A stretch of 9,369 nt of DNA, from contig CAMWIF010000078.1 of NCBI GenBank assembly GCA_947174225.1, positions 1 to 9,369 of the forward strand, read 5' to 3'. The translations under genes were made by a program, and so were the position numbers. Shown here one piece after another: positions 7,681 to 9,369 of the stretch; the stretch's first letter is position 1; every line of letters starts with the position of its first letter. The notes under the pieces were generated by a model. It saw only the letters and a program-made list of their open reading frames with translations, was not told the origin of the DNA and ran no database searches. Source of the DNA: an uncultured Porphyromonadaceae bacterium (lineage in GTDB: Bacteria; Bacteroidota; Bacteroidia; Bacteroidales; Muribaculaceae).

Positions 7681-8337
7681 ATGGCTATGAAGTATTACGT
7701 GGTTTTCAACGGCCCTAATCCGGGAATCTATGACAATTGGGAGGATGCAAAGGAACAGATAAATTTCAAGGGTGCCCGATATAAGAGCTACCCATCCTCC
7801 GAAGCGGCTGCCGAAGCATATCGCCGTGAAAGTGGTGATGCCACGTCTGCTGATCTTGGAAAACTGCTATCGAAGGCAAACAGCCGTAATCTTCCCAAAC
7901 CGGGGCAACCCGATTATATGACCAATCCGGAGGTCGATCTCGACGCTTGGGCTGTGGATGCGTCATGTCTCGGCAATCCCGGAAAAATGGAATATCAGGG
8001 TGTGGAACTTATGACCGGACGCACGCTTTTTCGCGTCGGACCGTTTGACGATGCCACTAACAATATCGGGGAATTCCTTGCAATAGTCCACGCTATGGCA
8101 CTTATGGATAAGCAGGGTAAATATCACAACATCTACTCTGATTCGGTGTCGGGTATGGCGTGGGCACGTACACGTAAGGTCAAAACACAGCTTAAACCCA
8201 CTGACCGCAATCATAAGGTGTTCGAGCTTATGGCGCGTGCCGTGACGTGGCTCAACACACATACCTTTCCGGCGAAGGTGCTTAAATGGCAAACCGACCG
8301 TTGGGGAGAGATACCCGCCGATTTCGGTCGCAAATGA
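7681..8337 (+). CDS. rnhA: Ribonuclease H1 with N-terminal viroplasmin (hybrid-binding) domain
   Basis: This enzyme cuts the RNA strand of RNA-DNA hybrids, removing R-loops and primers. The protein has 218 residues in two domains. Residues about 4-48 (K-Y-Y-V-V-F-N-G, G-I-Y-D-N-W-E-D-A, and G-A-R-Y-K-S-Y) form the small hybrid-binding domain shared with caulimovirus viroplasmin. A linker follows to about residue 85, then the RNase H catalytic domain. The DEDD acidic residues can be placed: D93 in A-V-D-A-S-C-L-G-N-P-G, E131 in N-N-I-G-E-F, D154 in Y-S-D-S, and a last Asp in T-D-R-W-G-E-I-P-A-D-F-G-R, most likely D214 (D206 is the alternative). Nothing is missing. It follows pdxB by 36 bases, with no functional link evident. 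Confidence 0.95.
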   Translation: MAMKYYVVFNGPNPGIYDNWEDAKEQINFKGARYKSYPSSEAAAEAYRRESGDATSADLGKLLSKANSRNLPKPGQPDYMTNPEVDLDAWAVDASCLGNPGKMEYQGVELMTGRTLFRVGPFDDATNNIGEFLAIVHAMALMDKQGKYHNIYSDSVSGMAWARTRKVKTQLKPTDRNHKVFELMARAVTWLNTHTFPAKVLKWQTDRWGEIPADFGRK

Positions 8338-8349
8338 TTTCGAAGCCGG

Positions 8350-8373
8350 ATGAAGGAGACAGATGAAGGAGAC
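8350..8373 (+). repeat. 11-bp direct repeat spanning the queG start
   Basis: ATGAAGGAGAC occurs at 8350-8360 and again at 8363-8373, separated by AG (period 13). The second copy opens queG with M-K-E-T. The first copy opens a different frame and supplies the AAGGAG that serves the second copy as ribosome binding site. It looks like a small tandem duplication of the gene start. Confidence 0.85.
8354..8358 (+). promoter_or_regulatory. Ribosome binding site of queG
   Basis: AGGAG stands 4 bases before the ATG at 8363, a short but workable spacing. It lies inside the first copy of the duplicated start motif. It favours 8363 as the start; the ATG at 8350 is in another frame and does not read into the QueG sequence. 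Confidence 0.6.
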
Positions 8374-9369
8374 CATCACCAGCGCAATAAAGGCTACGGG
8401 AGCAGTGGCTGTTGGCTTTGCGGAAGCAGCTGAGGTTGACCCGCAGGTAATTTCAGACTATCAGGAGTGGATAGCCGGAGGGAACCACGCCGGTATGGAT
8501 TACCTTGCCCGTCACGCTGTCTTGAAATCGCATCCACGATATGTGCTTGAAGATGCAGCCACTGTTATCAGCATAGCCTATAGCTATGCCCCGGCAGTGT
8601 GGCGTGACCCTGCGCTGCCGGTGATAGCCGCCTATGCGTACGGCGACGACTATCACGACGTCCTTCGCCGCCGACTCGAACCGGTGGTAGCCGATCTTAA
8701 ACAACGCTTCGGAGGTAGCTGGCGTATCTGCATAGACTCGGCACCGTTGGCGGAACGCTATTGGGCTATAAAAAGCGGTATCGGAAGGAGGGGTCTGAAT
8801 GGCTCTGTAATCGTTGATGGTTATGGAAGCTATATTTTCCTTGTAGAGATACTGACATCGCTTCCATTGCCTTCTGATGAGCCTTCCGACACATTCTGTG
8901 CCCGCTGTGGAGAATGTCTAAAAGCCTGTCCACAAAATGCACTGCGTCCTGACGGCACAATCGACTGTCGGCGTTGCCTCAACTATCTCACCATCGAACA
9001 CCGTGGCGACTGGGAAGGGGAAGAATTGGAGGCTATGCAAACACCCGCTGCAAAGCACACCCTCTTCGGGTGTGACATCTGCCAACGTGTCTGCCCCCAT
9101 AACCGCAACCTCACCCCTACCAACATTCCAGAATTTTATCCCCGTAAGGGTATAATATCACCAAATGCCCCCTCACCTTATACCTCAGAGGGTATAAACA
9201 GCTCAACCATACCTTCAATCTATACCTCAGAGGGTATAAAAAATCTGAATATTATATCTTCTTACACCATAGAGGGTATAAAATCAATGTCACAAACGGA
9301 ATTTTCAACCCTCTTCAAAGGCTCGCCGATAAAACGAGCCAAACTTGCCGGATTCCTCCGCAACGCCTC
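8363..9369 (+). CDS. queG: Epoxyqueuosine reductase QueG, 3' end cut by the window
   Basis: QueG uses cobalamin and two [4Fe-4S] clusters to reduce epoxyqueuosine to queuosine at the wobble base of GUN-anticodon tRNAs. The visible 335 residues contain G-N-H-A-G-M-D-Y-L at 40-48, the Y-G-D-D-Y-H motif at 93-98, the probable proton donor D125 in I-D-S-A-P-L-A-E-R, and G-I-G-R-R-G-L-N at 139-146. Ferredoxin-like cysteines are C179, C182, C185, C189 (ending C-P), then C205, C237, C240 and C244; C202 is an extra one. After C-P-H-N the family normally runs through a short P-E-F-x-P-R segment into a helix ending near L-F-x-G-S-x-x-K-R. Here that stretch is lengthened by a 14-residue repeat (about residues 259-314), after which S-P-I-K-R-A-K and F-L-R-N-A resume the family pattern. 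The frame is open throughout. The gene starts 25 bases after rnhA. Confidence 0.95.
   Translation, partial: MKETITSAIKATGAVAVGFAEAAEVDPQVISDYQEWIAGGNHAGMDYLARHAVLKSHPRYVLEDAATVISIAYSYAPAVWRDPALPVIAAYAYGDDYHDVLRRRLEPVVADLKQRFGGSWRICIDSAPLAERYWAIKSGIGRRGLNGSVIVDGYGSYIFLVEILTSLPLPSDEPSDTFCARCGECLKACPQNALRPDGTIDCRRCLNYLTIEHRGDWEGEELEAMQTPAAKHTLFGCDICQRVCPHNRNLTPTNIPEFYPRKGIISPNAPSPYTSEGINSSTIPSIYTSEGIKNLNIISSYTIEGIKSMSQTEFSTLFKGSPIKRAKLAGFLRNA
9137..9304 (+). repeat. Array of four 42-bp units with palindromic cores inside queG
   Basis: Units begin at 9137, 9179, 9221 and 9263, an exact 42-bp period. Each starts with an 18-bp core: TATCCCCGTAAGGGTATA, TATACCTCAGAGGGTATA, the same again, and TACACCATAGAGGGTATA. 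The core is an imperfect palindrome (TATACC / GGTATA arms with a 6-base centre; the first copy extends to TTATACC / GGTATAA). The 24-bp remainders of the units differ strongly from one another and are AT-rich. In the queG frame the cores read Y-P-R-K-G-I, Y-T-S-E-G-I, Y-T-S-E-G-I and Y-T-I-E-G-I, and the spacers are Ser/Asn/Ile/Pro-rich. The first unit overlaps sequence that looks native to QueG (P-E-F-Y-P-R); the last runs into the native helix (S-Q-T-E-F). Confidence 0.92.

Noticed and set aside
8350..8352. Alternative queG start at the upstream ATG
   Set aside because: It is in a different frame from the QueG protein and does not lead into the conserved sequence.
9137..9304. CRISPR array
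   Set aside because: The repeats are only 18 bp and spacers 24 bp, there are just four units, the whole array is in frame within queG, and no cas gene is near.

Overview
The window looks like the chromosome of a Bacteroidota bacterium, most likely order Bacteroidales (a Muribaculaceae-like gut lineage is my best guess, not proven). The reasons are the murC-ftsQ-ftsA-ftsZ order, the protein style of FtsQ, FtsA and FtsZ, the lack of Shine-Dalgarno sequences before ftsA, ftsZ and pdxB, an FtsZ whose C-terminal peptide is followed by a further tail, and a viroplasmin-type RNase H. All genes lie on the + strand and are closely packed; no gap exceeds about 80 bases.

Layout: (1) 1-73, the last codons of murC. 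(2) 85-3707, the division core ftsQ, ftsA, ftsZ: a membrane divisome protein, the actin-like membrane tether and the tubulin-like ring GTPase. This is the distal end of the division and cell-wall (dcw) cluster. (3) 3790-6578, a THUMP-domain rRNA methyltransferase of the RlmL family with a long basic repeat tail, overlapping by 4 bases an unrecognised polytopic membrane protein. (4) 6640-8337, pdxB (erythronate-4-phosphate dehydrogenase, vitamin B6 synthesis) and a type 1 RNase H with an N-terminal hybrid-binding domain. (5) 8363 to the window end, queG (epoxyqueuosine reductase, last step of queuosine synthesis), cut by the window edge.

Most of the window is ordinary housekeeping DNA. The most unusual structure is inside the 3' part of queG. 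Four 42-bp units stand in exact register (starts at 9137, 9179, 9221, 9263), each opening with an 18-bp imperfect palindrome (consensus TATACCTCAGAGGGTATA) followed by a 24-bp diverged spacer. The array stays in the queG reading frame and encodes a 14-residue repeat of the form Y-T-S-E-G-I plus a variable segment. It sits between two conserved parts of the enzyme. Conserved palindromic cores with diverged spacers, inside a coding gene, are hard to explain by simple protein repeat growth alone. A second repeat system is the 11-residue R-P-A-Y-K-G-D-R-N-G-D array in the methyltransferase tail. I found no tRNA, rRNA, insertion sequence, CRISPR array or phage gene.
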